DNA of 64,000 nt from Microbispora sp. ZYX-F-249 (GCF_039649665.1 NZ_JBDJAW010000009.1:156020-220019); one strand, 5' to 3'; counted from the stretch's first letter, positions 9,383 to 19,230 are shown. A program made the numbers and translations. The notes: generated by a model from the sequence alone, not told the origin.

Positions 9383-11071
9383 GTGAACGCAGCAGGCACC
9401 CGCATGCCCGCCTGGGCGGCAGCGCTGACCGGCCTCGTCGCCGGTGCGGTGGCGCTCGGGGCGGCCCAGATCATCGCCGGTCTTATCGACCCCGGCGCGG
9501 CGCCGGTCGTCGCCGTGGGCGGCGCGGTGGTCGACGCCACGCCCGCCGGCCTCAAGGAATGGGCGATCCGCACCTTCGGCTCCTACGACAAGGCGGTCCT
9601 GCTCGGCGGCATCGTCGTCGTGCTCGCGCTCGTCGCCGCCGGTCTGGGCCTGCTCGCCCGCCGTAGGGCGGCGTACGGCACGCTGGGCCTGGCCGTGTTC
9701 GGCCTCGTCGGCGCCGCAGCGGCGCTGTCCCGGCCGGACGCGGGGGTGGCGCACGTCCTGCCCTCGCTCGCGGGCGCCGCGGCCGGCGCCTGGACCCTGT
9801 CGCGGCTGGCGCGCCGCGCCATGGACAGCGGCGAGGAGGACTACGTCGCCGCCAGCCGGGCCGCCGACAGGGAGAGGGCGCCGGCCACGCGCCCGGTCTC
9901 CGGCCCGGCGGGTGCCGTGGTGGCGGACGAGGACAGCCGTTCGACGGGGCCCGGCCCCGCCATGCCGGCCGTCATGCGGGCGGGCGCGGCACCGTACGTT
10001 TTCGACCGGCGCAGGCTCCTGACGGGAGCGGCGACCGGGGTCGCCGTCGCGGGCGCCGCCGGTCTCGGCGGCTGGCTGCTGTCGGGCACGAAGGACGGCG
10101 AGATCGCCCGCAGGAGCGTGGCGAAGATGCTGCCGCGCGCGGCGCGCCCGGCCGCGCCCGTCCCTTCGGGCGCGGACCTGCGGATTCCCGGCCTGGCGCC
10201 CTTCGTCACGCCCAACGCCGACTTCTACCGCGTGGACACCGCCCTCGTCGTGCCGTCGGTGGACCCGGCCCGATGGACGCTGAAGATCCACGGCCTGGTG
10301 GACAGGCCGGTCGAGCTGACCTTCGCCGACCTGCTCAAGCGCCCCCTCATGGAGGCGGACGTCACGCTGACCTGCGTGTCCAACGAGGTCGGCGGGCCGT
10401 ACATCGGCAACGCCCGCTGGCTCGGCGCCCGGCTCGCCGACGTGCTGCGCGAGGCCGGAATCCGCAGCGAGGCCGACATGTTGCTCAGCGTCTCCGAGGA
10501 CGGCTGGACCTGCGGCACACCGGTCGACGTGGTCATGGACGGCCGCGACGCGTTGCTCGCCGTCGCGATGAACGGCGAGGTGCTCCCGGAGTCCCACGGC
10601 TTCCCGGTCCGCCAGGTCGTGCCCGGCCTGTATGGGTATGTCTCGGCGACGAAGTGGGTCACCGAGATCAGGGTCACCCGGTTCGACCGGGACGAGGCCT
10701 ACTGGACGCCGCGCGGCTGGGCGCCGAAAGGCCCGATCAAGACCCAGTCCAGGATCGACCTGCCCCGTGACGGGGACGAGGTCACGGCGGGCCGTACGAC
10801 CGTGGCGGGCGTCGCGTGGGCGCAGCACCGCGGCGTCGACGCGGTCGAGGTGCGGGTGGACGGCAGCGCGTGGCGGCAGGCGAGGCTCGCGGAGACCCCC
10901 GGCCCGGACACCTGGCGGCAGTGGTCGCTCGACCTCGACCTGACGCCCGGCCGGCACACGATCTCGGTGCGGGCCACCGACGCGACCGGTTACACCCAGA
11001 CCGAGGACGAGGCCCCGCCCGCCCCCGACGGCGCGACCGGCCTCCACACCGTCACCGTCACGGCTCGCTGA
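9383..11071 (+). CDS. Membrane-anchored molybdopterin-dependent oxidoreductase (sulfite-oxidase fold)
   Basis: A 562-residue protein. The first ~145 residues hold about four hydrophobic helices. After a linker comes DRRRLLTGAATG with another hydrophobic segment (about 207-235), which resembles a Tat-type region placed inside the chain. The catalytic part follows: the Moco-binding Cys in VTLTCVSNEVGG (Cys331), GLYGYVSATKWVTEI, and a C-terminal Ig-like dimerisation domain (DEVTAGRTTVAGVAWAQ onward). It probably performs an extracytoplasmic oxidation; the substrate is unknown. GTG 9383 is the start. No heme partner gene is adjacent. Confidence 0.9.
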   Translation: MNAAGTRMPAWAAALTGLVAGAVALGAAQIIAGLIDPGAAPVVAVGGAVVDATPAGLKEWAIRTFGSYDKAVLLGGIVVVLALVAAGLGLLARRRAAYGTLGLAVFGLVGAAAALSRPDAGVAHVLPSLAGAAAGAWTLSRLARRAMDSGEEDYVAASRAADRERAPATRPVSGPAGAVVADEDSRSTGPGPAMPAVMRAGAAPYVFDRRRLLTGAATGVAVAGAAGLGGWLLSGTKDGEIARRSVAKMLPRAARPAAPVPSGADLRIPGLAPFVTPNADFYRVDTALVVPSVDPARWTLKIHGLVDRPVELTFADLLKRPLMEADVTLTCVSNEVGGPYIGNARWLGARLADVLREAGIRSEADMLLSVSEDGWTCGTPVDVVMDGRDALLAVAMNGEVLPESHGFPVRQVVPGLYGYVSATKWVTEIRVTRFDRDEAYWTPRGWAPKGPIKTQSRIDLPRDGDEVTAGRTTVAGVAWAQHRGVDAVEVRVDGSAWRQARLAETPGPDTWRQWSLDLDLTPGRHTISVRATDATGYTQTEDEAPPAPDGATGLHTVTVTAR

Positions 11072-11178
11072 CCGGCCCCGGGGCAAGCCGGGTCTGGAGT
11101 TGGGAAAACCCGCCGTGCCCCGGACGGCCCGCCTCTACCATCGGCACCCTGATGTGCGCGAGGAGGGGGGCCAAGCGC

Positions 11179-13161
11179 GTGAACCAGGAGAGGGCGCGCC
11201 GGCACGCGAGGTGGCGGTTGCCGTCCGGTGTGTACAACCCGGTCGTGTCGGCCGACGGCCGGCGATGGCGGGATTACGAGCAGGCGGCCGACGCGCCTGC
11301 TCCTTCGCTCGAGGACCGCCGCCTGGACGTGCGGATCGCGACGCTGCCGCTGGGCATCGACACCATGCCCGACACCATGCCCGACACCATGACCGGCACC
11401 GTCACGATGCCGGTGGTGCCGGCGGCGAGGAACGGCGACATCGGGGGACGTGGGGGCCGCGGCCCGGGGACGCCGGCGGGGCGCCGCGGCGGGCCGCCGG
11501 ACCTCCGGGAGGCCGTTCCCGTGACGACGCCGGTCGATGCCGGGACCGGGGACGACGAGGAGATCCGGGGCCCGGAGGACGCCGAGGTGTCCGAGGACGC
11601 CCGCGATGTCGGCGACGCTCAGGGGCCGGACGACGGCGGGGACGTCGGGCGCGCCCCTGACGACGGTGCGGCGACGGGAGAGCCGGCGACAGGGGGAACC
11701 TCCGCAGAGGCTGTCGGAGGGACCGCCGGCTCGGCAGCGACATCGGGAGAACCCGGCCCCGGGGACGCCGAGCCTGATCCGGGGAAGACCGGCGCCCGCG
11801 ACGAGTCCGGGTCGGATGCCCGCGCCCGGGAGGACTCGGGCCCGCGGGAGCCAGACCCGGGGGAGCCCGGCCTGCGAGAGTCCGGCGAACTCGCGCACGC
11901 GGAGGAACGCCCGGCCGCCGAATTCGAGGCGGGCCACGATGGTGCCGGCGCCAGGAGAAACGAGGGCACCACCGCGGGCACCACTGCCGACACCACTGCC
12001 GACACCACTGCGGACACCGCTGCAGATACCGCCGCGGACCCGGCCGAGCCCGGGGGGCACCCGACGCTCACCGCGCCCGGGGGGCACCCGACGGTCACCG
12101 CGCCCGGGGAGCGCGCGAGCGTCACCGCCGACGGGACGCGGGACGCGGTGGACGACGGGACCGGGGCGGCCGCCGCGACCGGCGAGAACGGCCGGGGCGC
12201 GGTCGTCCCCGAGGCGTCCGGCTCTCGTGAGCGGCGAGACGATGCGGCGACCCCGGTGAGCCGGGGCGACCGGCCGGGCGAGCCGCTGCCCGAGTCATTC
12301 CTCGGGCCACTCCTCGGCGCGGGACACGCCGCCGTGTCCCCGGCCGGGCAGGACGAGTGGCACGCCGAGACCGCGCCCGCGCCGCGCATTCCCGCGTCGC
12401 AGGCCGGCGACGAGCCGGCGCCGGAGGCGGGCCGGAGCGAGTGGCGCGAGGAAGGGTCCGGCGGCGCCGTGGACGACGGCCCGGAGACGGGCGAGCTCGC
12501 GGACGCCGACGACTTCTGGGCGGCCGTGCTGCGCGACGACACCGAGTGCGACTGGCTGGACGGCCCGGGCCGCCCGCGGCGGCTGGAGGAGACCCGCCCG
12601 TACGGCAGGCCCGGCGGCCTGGCCGAGGCGGATCCGGGCGGCCAGGTGAGCCTCGCGCAGGCGGTGAGCGGGCGCTTCCCGGACCCGCGCGGCACCTGGA
12701 TCCGGCTGATCAACGCCGAAGGGCCGACGGAGGACGCGTTCAGGTCCAACAACGCCGTCGACTGCGCGCTGTCGGTGATGTCCACCTGGCACGGCGAGCC
12801 CGTGGTGGCGGCGCGCAGGCAGCCGGAGTACGACGGGTCGGGCCGCCCGCTGCTGACCGGGGAGACCGGGGGCGTCGGCCGCGCCGAGGAGTGGCTCGGG
12901 CACCGGTTCGAATACGTGGGCCACGGCCGCCGGGCGTACGTGGCCATCGCCCAGCGGCTGATCTTCGGCGGGCACGGCGCCGCCGCCGTCCTCATCACCC
13001 GCTGGGCCGGGGGCGGCAGCCACGCGTGGAACGCGGTCAACTGCCGCGGCGAGGTCCTCTGGATCGACGCCCAGCGGGGTCACATGGCCGTGGAACCGCC
13101 GTACGAGGACGTCACGGGGGTCTTCGCGGTGGTGATCGACCGCCAGGGCCGCCGCCTGTGA
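11179..13161 (+). CDS. Papain-fold toxin / glutamine deamidase domain protein
   Basis: A 660-residue protein. Residues ~1-60 are a basic, structured-looking N-terminus. Residues ~60-500 are low-complexity Gly/Asp/Glu/Ala-rich sequence with short repeats (DTMP and TTAD units, two GGHPT blocks). The last ~140 residues match papain-like toxin/glutamine deamidase domains: Cys529 in NAVDCALSVMS, His615 in GGGSHAWNAV and Asp630 in WIDAQRG form the expected triad. I start at GTG 11179 because AGGAGG (11161-11166) precedes it at good distance. I see no signal peptide, secretion domain or adjacent immunity gene. A structural or regulatory deamidase is an alternative to a toxin. Confidence 0.78.
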   Translation: MNQERARRHARWRLPSGVYNPVVSADGRRWRDYEQAADAPAPSLEDRRLDVRIATLPLGIDTMPDTMPDTMTGTVTMPVVPAARNGDIGGRGGRGPGTPAGRRGGPPDLREAVPVTTPVDAGTGDDEEIRGPEDAEVSEDARDVGDAQGPDDGGDVGRAPDDGAATGEPATGGTSAEAVGGTAGSAATSGEPGPGDAEPDPGKTGARDESGSDARAREDSGPREPDPGEPGLRESGELAHAEERPAAEFEAGHDGAGARRNEGTTAGTTADTTADTTADTAADTAADPAEPGGHPTLTAPGGHPTVTAPGERASVTADGTRDAVDDGTGAAAATGENGRGAVVPEASGSRERRDDAATPVSRGDRPGEPLPESFLGPLLGAGHAAVSPAGQDEWHAETAPAPRIPASQAGDEPAPEAGRSEWREEGSGGAVDDGPETGELADADDFWAAVLRDDTECDWLDGPGRPRRLEETRPYGRPGGLAEADPGGQVSLAQAVSGRFPDPRGTWIRLINAEGPTEDAFRSNNAVDCALSVMSTWHGEPVVAARRQPEYDGSGRPLLTGETGGVGRAEEWLGHRFEYVGHGRRAYVAIAQRLIFGGHGAAAVLITRWAGGGSHAWNAVNCRGEVLWIDAQRGHMAVEPPYEDVTGVFAVVIDRQGRRL

Positions 13162-13226
13162 CGCCCCGCGATCGAGGGCTCCCGAACGGCGCCGGGTGAG
13201 CAATGCGCGCCCGGCGCCGGTCGCCC

Positions 13227-13316
13227 GCTCGCGTGCGTGCTTCCGTGCTCGCCTCCGCTCGCGTGTGTGCTTCCGCGCTCGCCTCCGCTCGTCTGTGTGC
13301 TTCCGCGCTCGCCTCC
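13227..13316. repeat. Three 30-bp tandem repeats
   Basis: Three consecutive 30-bp units (13227-13256, 13257-13286, 13287-13316), differing at only a few positions, then 5 bp of a fourth. They lie between the convergent ends of the deamidase-like gene and the hydrolase gene. No ORF there looks real. Confidence 0.8.
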
Positions 13317-13386
13317 GCTCGCCGTGGGCCGCGCCGTTGCGGATTTCCTGTTTCCGGCCGAGCGCGGGCCCGATGGCGAGTGACGG

Positions 13387-14352
13387 TCAGTGGCGGAGGG
13401 CGTCGTCCGCGTCGAGCCGCTCGATGAAGGCGAGGACCCGGGTGGCGACTCGCTCGGGAAACTCGCCGTTGAGGGAGTGGGAGGCGTCGGGCCACAGTTC
13501 GACGACCCCTTGGGCGAGCAGCCGGCGGGCGCGTTCCGCGGCTCTGGCCGGATGGTGGATGATGCTACGCCCGGCGATCACCGCGAGGGTCGGTACGCCG
13601 ACCGCGGCGACCTCTTCGTCCGCGGGATAAGTCGGCGGGGGGAGGAAGGCGGTGAAGTCCCGCATCCCGGCGGAGATCAGGGCGGCGACCGGCTCGTCGC
13701 CGGAGATATCGGCTCCGCCGGAGATCCAGCTCAGCAGCCGCCGGCGCCACGGCTCGGGGAGCGGCCCGAACGCGCCCAGCGAGACGGCGACCGCCTTCCA
13801 GGTGATCCGGCCGAACAAGCAGGCGGGATCGAGCAGATTCAGGGAGGCGACCTTGTCCGGGGCGTGCATGGCGAGCCGGAAGGCGGTCCACCCGCCGATC
13901 GACACGCCGAGCAGGTGCGTCCGGTCGAGGCGGAGTCCGGTGAGGAGCTCCGCGAGCCATACGCCGTGGTCCGCCGCGCTCGCGAACGGCCTGCTCTGCA
14001 CCGAGAGACCGGGCTCGCCCAGCAGATCGATCGCGTAGACGACGCGGCCCGAGGCGCGGAGACCGGTGAGGTTCGGCGCCCACATCGGGGTCGACGCGGT
14101 GCGTCCCGGCAGCAGGAGGAGCGGCGTTCGGGCATCGGCGCCGTCCGTGCCGAAGCGATGGACACGAACGGTCCCGAAGCCGGTCGGCACGTCCTGGATC
14201 GCGTCCGGCGCCGGGAGGCCGGTCATGGCCCGGTCGTAAATCCGCCGGTAGCGCGCGTAGGCCTGCGCGTCGCGGAAGTGCCCGAGGCGCTGTCGGCGGA
14301 ACTCGGCTCCGATGTTGGGTCGCACGATGCCGCTCACGTACGGGTCCTCCAT
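13387..14352 (-). CDS. Alpha/beta hydrolase
   Basis: A 321-residue alpha/beta hydrolase with the nucleophile elbow GVSIGGW (Ser near residue 161), the oxyanion region LLLLPGRTASTPMW and a C-terminal catalytic His in PDASHSLNGEFP. The substrate is unknown. I start at the ATG 14352 (MEDPYVSG); the longer frame runs back across the operator region and into the TetR gene. It is divergent from the TetR regulator with two matching operators between them, so it is very likely the regulated target. Confidence 0.87.
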   Translation of the reverse strand: MEDPYVSGIVRPNIGAEFRRQRLGHFRDAQAYARYRRIYDRAMTGLPAPDAIQDVPTGFGTVRVHRFGTDGADARTPLLLLPGRTASTPMWAPNLTGLRASGRVVYAIDLLGEPGLSVQSRPFASAADHGVWLAELLTGLRLDRTHLLGVSIGGWTAFRLAMHAPDKVASLNLLDPACLFGRITWKAVAVSLGAFGPLPEPWRRRLLSWISGGADISGDEPVAALISAGMRDFTAFLPPPTYPADEEVAAVGVPTLAVIAGRSIIHHPARAAERARRLLAQGVVELWPDASHSLNGEFPERVATRVLAFIERLDADDALRH

Positions 14353-14362
14353 TCGGCCTTGG

Positions 14363-14378
14363 CGATACGATCGTATTG
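14363..14378. promoter_or_regulatory. TetR-type operator 1
   Basis: 16-bp near-palindrome CGATACGATCGTATTG, with a perfect 12-bp core at 14365-14376, 10 bp upstream of the hydrolase start. It shares its half-sites with operator 2. Confidence 0.7.
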
Positions 14379-14389
14379 CATTGATATCA

Positions 14390-14405
14390 CGATACGCTCG
14401 TATCG
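14390..14405. promoter_or_regulatory. TetR-type operator 2
   Basis: 16-bp palindrome CGATACGCTCGTATCG with 7-bp arms and a 2-nt centre, 27 bp from operator 1 (start to start), close to the TetR gene start. Two copies of one motif in a divergent promoter suggest autorepression plus control of the hydrolase gene. Confidence 0.72.
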
Positions 14406-14420
14406 CGAAAAGGAGGGACC

Positions 14421-15044
14421 GTGCCCAAGCAGGTCGACCATGCGGCTCGGCGGGAGGAGATCGCCCACGCGGCGCTGAGGCTGTGCGCGCGGGACGGCCT
14501 GGCCGGTGTGACCATAGGCCAGGTCGCACAGGAGGCCGGCGTCTCCAAGGGGCTCGTGCAGCACTACTTCGCCGGGAAGGCCGATCTGCTGCGCGCCAGC
14601 GCCCACGTCATGAGAAGAGAAATCGAGCGCCATGTCGGCGAAGCCGTCAGGGACGCCCGAGGCCCGGCGGACACGCTGCGGCGCGTGCTGCTCGCGATCG
14701 TCGGGCTGGGCGCGACCGCTGTGGTCCCGCTGCTGGCCGGGCACGCGTTCCTGAGCAGGGCCGTTGCCGATCCGGAGATCCGCGACCTCTACCGTGCCGG
14801 CGGCGACGCCGTCCACCGCGAGATCGCCGCGATGCTGGCGGCCTCCGGTCCCGCCCCGGACGTCGATCCCGGGGTGGAGGCCCACGTGCTGCTCGGCCTC
14901 GCGCGCGGTCTCGCCGACGAAGTGCTGCTCGGGGAGCTCGACGTGAACGACGCGGCCGCGATCGTCGACCACCATCTCCAGCGGATCCTGCCTGGCGCCC
15001 CGGCCGGCTCCGGTTCTCCCCCCTCGCCGCAGACCTCCGGTTGA
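14421..15044 (+). CDS. TetR family transcriptional regulator
   Basis: A 207-residue repressor. The N-terminal helix-turn-helix is visible as EIAHAALRLCARDGLAGVTI, then GQVAQEAGVSKGLVQHYFAG, the standard TetR pattern, followed by a helical ligand-binding domain. The Ser/Pro-rich tail (GSGSPPSPQTSG) is probably disordered. GTG 14421 has an AGGAGGG SD at 14411-14417. It is divergent from the alpha/beta hydrolase; a small lipid or ester ligand is possible but unproven. Confidence 0.92.
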   Translation: MPKQVDHAARREEIAHAALRLCARDGLAGVTIGQVAQEAGVSKGLVQHYFAGKADLLRASAHVMRREIERHVGEAVRDARGPADTLRRVLLAIVGLGATAVVPLLAGHAFLSRAVADPEIRDLYRAGGDAVHREIAAMLAASGPAPDVDPGVEAHVLLGLARGLADEVLLGELDVNDAAAIVDHHLQRILPGAPAGSGSPPSPQTSG

Positions 15045-15131
15045 CGATCGTCAGGCGACACGGGTGCGCTCCGGCCCGCCGGTGACGCCCCCGCCCGGGC
15101 CCCCGCCCGCGCGGCTGACCCGGGCGACCGG

Positions 15132-15160
15132 CGCCCCCGGCCCGTACGGAACCGGGGGCG
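15132..15160. terminator. Bidirectional hairpin between TetR gene and ABC permease
   Basis: 9-bp inverted repeat CGCCCCCGG/CCGGGGGCG with an 11-nt loop in the 120-bp gap between the convergent tetR-like and permease genes. There is no T-run, as is usual at this GC content. Confidence 0.5.
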
Positions 15161-15164
15161 GCGG

Positions 15165-17657
15165 TCAGGAGGCGGCCAGCGCCCCGACGACCGACGCCCG
15201 GGCGGCCCGGCGGGCGGGCAGCACCGCGGCGAGCACCCCGGCCAGGCCCGAGGCGGCGATGAAGATCAGGATCTGCACGGCCGGAAGCTGGAAGGAGACG
15301 GTCTCCGTGAGCGTCGTCGTCGCCGCCCAGCCGTACGCGATGCCGAGCACGACGCCGACGATCGCGCCCACCAGGCCGAGGACCAGCGCCTCGACCGAGA
15401 GCATGCCCCGCAGCTGCGGCCGGGTCAGGCCGAGGGCGCGCAGCAGCGCGGACTCGCGGGTCCGTTCGTGGACCGACAGCGACAGCGTGTTCGCGATGCC
15501 GAGCAGCGAGATCACGATCGCGAGGGCCAGCAGCCCGGTGACGACCATGAGCATCGAGTCGATCGCCTCGTCGAACTGGCCGCGGATCTCGGTCGTGCTG
15601 CCGACCTTGACCGCCGGATAGGCCGCCGTGGCGTCGTCCACCACCTTGCGCGACCGCTCCGGGGCCACGCCGTCGGCGGCGTCCACCAGGATCTGCGTGT
15701 CGCCCACCGCGCCGAAGTGCCGCTCGAACGCCTGCTCGGCCATGGTGAAGGCCGGCAGCAGGGACACCTCGCCCCTCAGCACCGCCGCCACCTCGAGCGA
15801 GGCGCTCTTGCCTCCCGACGTGACGGTCACGGTGTCGCCCACGGCGACGCCGAGGTCCTGGGCCACGTAGTCGGCCACCGCGACGTCGCCCGCGCCGAAG
15901 CCGTTCAGCGTGCCGGACGACGCCTCCGGCTTGATCGCGGTGCCGATGGCCGACCAGGTGACCGTGCCCACCTCGTAGTCGCGGCCGTTCACCTTGGCCT
16001 TCTTGCCGCGGAACTCGGTCACCGCGGCGAGGTCGCGGCTCCCGCGCAGCGCGTCGGCGACAGAGCGGGGGATCGTGCCCGTCTGCGCCGACAGGATGTA
16101 GTCGGCGGGGAACTGCTTGTCGAGTTCGCCGCCGACCGTGGTCCGCACCGTGGCGGTCAGGACCGACATGAACGTCATCAGCGTCACGCCGACGGTCAGG
16201 GCCACCGTCGTGGTGGCCGCCCGCTTGGGGTTGCGCCGCGAGTTGTCCACGGCCAGCCGCCCCGGCACGCCGAACAGCCGCGCCGGCACCCAGCCGGCCA
16301 GCCCGCTCAGCGGCCGTACGATCACCGGGCCGAGCACCAGCACCGCGAAGAACACGAGCACGCCGCCCGCCATGACCGTCAGCAGCGCCGCCTGGCCCGG
16401 CTTCTGCAGCACCCCCGCCGCGGTGAGGCCGGCCCCCGCCAGCAGGAGCAGGACCGAGACGACCACCCGTACGACCCCGGTGCGGAAGGTGTGCTCCTCG
16501 ACCTGCGCGCGCAGCGCCGCGACGGGCGGCACACGGGTGGACTGGCGCGCGGGGAGCAGGGCCGCGGCCATCGTGACGACGACGCCGGTGCACAGGCCGA
16601 CGGCGATCGTCTGCGGGGACAGGGTCACCGTGCCCGTGGGGATGTCGGTTCCGACGGCCCTCAGCACGGCGACCGCCGCGGCTCCGAGGCCGAGGCCCGT
16701 CAGCAGGCCCAGCACCGACGACAGCAGGCCGACCACGGCGGACTCCAGCACGATGGAGCCGAAGACCTGCCGTTTGGTGGCGCCGATGCAGCGCAGCAGC
16801 GCCATCTCGCGCATCCGCTGCGCGACCAGGATGTTGAAGGTGTTGTAGATGACGAGCGCGGCGACGAGCAGCGCGACCGCGCCGAACAGCAGCAGGCCCA
16901 GCCGGATGTAGGAAGTGTCCACGTGGTTGCGCCTGGCCACCTCGTCGGCGCGTTCCCGTCCGGTCATCACCGTCGCGTCGCCGCCCACGGCCGCCGCGAC
17001 GGCCGTACGCAGGCTCTCCGGCGAGGGTCCCGAGGAGACGACGTCGATCTCGGTGAAGCCCTTGGCGCCGGTGACGCGCCGCGCCGTGTCGGGAGTGAAG
17101 GCGACCGCGCCCCGGTAGGCGAGGTTCTGGTCGACGCCCACGTCGAAGATCCCGACGAGGCGGAACTCCTGCCGTTCGCCCGCCCGGTCGAGCACCGCGA
17201 CGGTCGCCCCCGGTGCCAGCCCCTGGGCCTTGGCGGTGTTCTTGTCGAGCACCGCATCGCCCGCGGCGGAGGGCGCTCGCCCCGCAGTGATTTTGATGCG
17301 GTCCGCCGGGATGGACACCCCGGCGGTGGGGAAGTCCCCGACGACCTTGCCGTCCCTGCCGATCAGCGGCGCGTCCCCGGACACCATGGGCTGGGCGTCC
17401 CGCACGCCCCGCACCGCCCTGATCGCCGCGAGCGCGCTCTGCGGGAGACTCCCGTCGCCTTCGGCGTCGTCCTTGGGCGTCACCACCACGTCCACCTTGT
17501 CGGCATCGGCGGCGAACGACTGCGTGAACCCGGCGTCGATGGTGTCGGTGAGCACGAACGTGCCCGCGATGAACCCGACACCGAGCACGATCGCCAGGGA
17601 GGTGAGCAGCAGGCGCAGGCGGTGCGCCAGCAGCCCGGTGAGAGTGGTCCTGAACAC
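15165..17657 (-). CDS. ABC transporter permease, FtsX/MacB type
   Basis: An 830-residue permease with duplicated FtsX domains. An N-terminal TM helix ([20 protein letters not shown]) is followed by a MacB-like periplasmic domain, an FtsX core (about 255-385), a second TM/MacB repeat starting near [18 protein letters not shown], and a second FtsX core to the C-terminus. Such permeases export peptides or antibiotics or act as stress sensors rather than importing. GTG 17657 starts 3 bp after the ATPase stop. It is the last gene of the kinase/regulator/ATPase/permease set. Confidence 0.93.
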   Translation of the reverse strand: MFRTTLTGLLAHRLRLLLTSLAIVLGVGFIAGTFVLTDTIDAGFTQSFAADADKVDVVVTPKDDAEGDGSLPQSALAAIRAVRGVRDAQPMVSGDAPLIGRDGKVVGDFPTAGVSIPADRIKITAGRAPSAAGDAVLDKNTAKAQGLAPGATVAVLDRAGERQEFRLVGIFDVGVDQNLAYRGAVAFTPDTARRVTGAKGFTEIDVVSSGPSPESLRTAVAAAVGGDATVMTGRERADEVARRNHVDTSYIRLGLLLFGAVALLVAALVIYNTFNILVAQRMREMALLRCIGATKRQVFGSIVLESAVVGLLSSVLGLLTGLGLGAAAVAVLRAVGTDIPTGTVTLSPQTIAVGLCTGVVVTMAAALLPARQSTRVPPVAALRAQVEEHTFRTGVVRVVVSVLLLLAGAGLTAAGVLQKPGQAALLTVMAGGVLVFFAVLVLGPVIVRPLSGLAGWVPARLFGVPGRLAVDNSRRNPKRAATTTVALTVGVTLMTFMSVLTATVRTTVGGELDKQFPADYILSAQTGTIPRSVADALRGSRDLAAVTEFRGKKAKVNGRDYEVGTVTWSAIGTAIKPEASSGTLNGFGAGDVAVADYVAQDLGVAVGDTVTVTSGGKSASLEVAAVLRGEVSLLPAFTMAEQAFERHFGAVGDTQILVDAADGVAPERSRKVVDDATAAYPAVKVGSTTEIRGQFDEAIDSMLMVVTGLLALAIVISLLGIANTLSLSVHERTRESALLRALGLTRPQLRGMLSVEALVLGLVGAIVGVVLGIAYGWAATTTLTETVSFQLPAVQILIFIAASGLAGVLAAVLPARRAARASVVGALAAS

Positions 17658-17660
17658 GGC

Positions 17661-18404
17661 TCAGGCCTCCAGCGCCATCAGCGTGTCGAGCACGGCCTGC
17701 GGCGTCGGCCGATCGATCTCGCTCACCAGCAGGCCGTCACGCAGGAAGACCACCCGGTCGGCGTACGACGCCGCAACCGGGTCGTGGGTCACCATCACGA
17801 TCGTCTGGCCGAGCTCCCGCACCGACCGGCGCAGGAACGCCAGCACCTCGGCGCCGCTGCGCGAGTCGAGGTTGCCGGTCGGCTCGTCGGCGAAGATCAC
17901 CTGAGGCTTGCTGATGAGCGCCCGCGCCACCGCGACACGCTGCTGCTGCCCGCCCGACAGCTCGCTCGGCTTGTGTCTGAGCCGGTCGCGCAGGCCCACC
18001 GTCTCGATCACGCGGTCGAACAGCGCCTGGTCGGCCTGACGGCCCGCGATCTCCAGCGGAAGCCGGATGTTCTGCTCGGCCGTCAGCGTCGGCAGCAGGT
18101 TGAACGCCTGGAAGATGAAACCGACGCGCTCACGACGCAGCAGCGTGAGCTGCTTGTCGTTCAAACCGGTGATCTCGACGTCGCCGATGCTCACCCGTCC
18201 GTCCGTCACGGTGTCCAGCCCGGCCAGGCAGTGCATCAGGGTGGACTTACCGGACCCGGACGGCCCCATGATCGCGGTGAACGCCTCCGCGGCGAAACCG
18301 ATGTCGACGCCGCGCAGCGCGTGCACGGCCGCGTCGCCCTCGCCGTACACCTTCGTCAGTCCCCGCGCGACGACCGCGGTGCGAACCTGGGTTGTTGTGG
18401 TCAT
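17661..18404 (-). CDS. ABC transporter ATP-binding protein, MacB/LolD type
   Basis: A 247-residue ATPase with Walker A GPSGSGKST, signature LSGGQQQRVAVARAL, Walker B VIFADEPTGNLDS and the H-loop MVTHDP. It is of the MacB/LolD subfamily that pairs with FtsX-type permeases, as confirmed by the permease gene 3 bp downstream. The ATG at 18404 lies 113 bp after the response-regulator gene. The pair is probably under control of the upstream two-component system, in the BceAB/VraDE manner (inference). Confidence 0.95.
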   Translation of the reverse strand: MTTTTQVRTAVVARGLTKVYGEGDAAVHALRGVDIGFAAEAFTAIMGPSGSGKSTLMHCLAGLDTVTDGRVSIGDVEITGLNDKQLTLLRRERVGFIFQAFNLLPTLTAEQNIRLPLEIAGRQADQALFDRVIETVGLRDRLRHKPSELSGGQQQRVAVARALISKPQVIFADEPTGNLDSRSGAEVLAFLRRSVRELGQTIVMVTHDPVAASYADRVVFLRDGLLVSEIDRPTPQAVLDTLMALEA

Positions 18405-18517
18405 GACGCCACGCTATGGCCGTGATCAGGGCGTTTCCTCGGCCTCGCGGACGTTCTCGGCGTGCGGCCACGGGACGGGCCCGGCGGGACGTGTGCGACT
18501 AGCGAGGTAGTGCGGAC

Positions 18518-19183
18518 TCAGCCCCGCGGATGATCGGGGGAGACCACACCGGTCTCGTACGCGTAGACGACCACCTGGGCGCGGTCGCGCAGTCCCAGCT
18601 TGGCGAGGATGCGGCCCAGGTGGGTCTTCACGGTCGCCTCCGCGAGGTGCAGGCGCGCCGCGATCTCGGCGTTCGACAGGCCGCGGGCCACGTGGACCAT
18701 CACCTCCCGCTCCCGCGCTGTCAGCACACCCGCGTCCTGCCGCCGCGTGTCCCCCTCCGGAAGAAGGACGGCGAAGTGGTCGAGCAGGCGGCGGGTCGTG
18801 CTCGGCGCGACCACCGCGTCACCCGAGTGCACCGACCGGATCGCGCTGATGAGCTCGGCCGGCGGCACGTCCTTCAGCAGGAATCCCGCCGCGCCCGCCT
18901 TGATCGCCGCGAACGCGTACTCGTCGAGGTCGAACGTCGTCAGGATCAGCACCTTGGGACCGTCCGGCGCCGCGCAGATGACGCGGGCCGCCTCCACGCC
19001 GTCCATTCTCGGCATGCGGACGTCCATGAGGACCACGTCCGCCTCGACCGTGCGCAGCGCCTCGACGGCCGCCAGCCCGTCCGCCGCCTCGCCCACGACG
19101 TCGATGTCCGGCTGCGCCCCGAGGACCATCCGGAACCCGGTCCGCACCAGCTCCTGGTCGTCGACCAGCATGACGCGTATCAC
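18518..19183 (-). CDS. Response regulator, NarL/LuxR family
   Basis: A 221-residue regulator. The receiver domain has the acidic pair DD in MLVDDQE, the phospho-acceptor Asp in VVLMDVRMPRMDG and Lys in GFLLKDVPPAEL; the C-terminal LuxR HTH is LTAREREVMVHVARGLSNAE onward. Start is GTG 19183 (V-I-R-V-M-L-V-D-D), with ATG 19171 as a shorter option. It is the partner of the sensor kinase at 19364-20557, from which it is separated by a tandem repeat array. It presumably controls the downstream ABC genes and itself. Confidence 0.95.
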   Translation of the reverse strand: MIRVMLVDDQELVRTGFRMVLGAQPDIDVVGEAADGLAAVEALRTVEADVVLMDVRMPRMDGVEAARVICAAPDGPKVLILTTFDLDEYAFAAIKAGAAGFLLKDVPPAELISAIRSVHSGDAVVAPSTTRRLLDHFAVLLPEGDTRRQDAGVLTAREREVMVHVARGLSNAEIAARLHLAEATVKTHLGRILAKLGLRDRAQVVVYAYETGVVSPDHPRG

Positions 19184-19230
19184 TGCCGCTCCGCTCCGCT
19201 CGTCATCGCCGCGATCCCCGCAACCGTACG

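Noticed and set aside
15468..18425. 985-codon open frame opposite the ABC permease and ATPase
   Set aside because: Pure shadow of two clear genes; the translation has only low-complexity Arg/His/Gly sequence.
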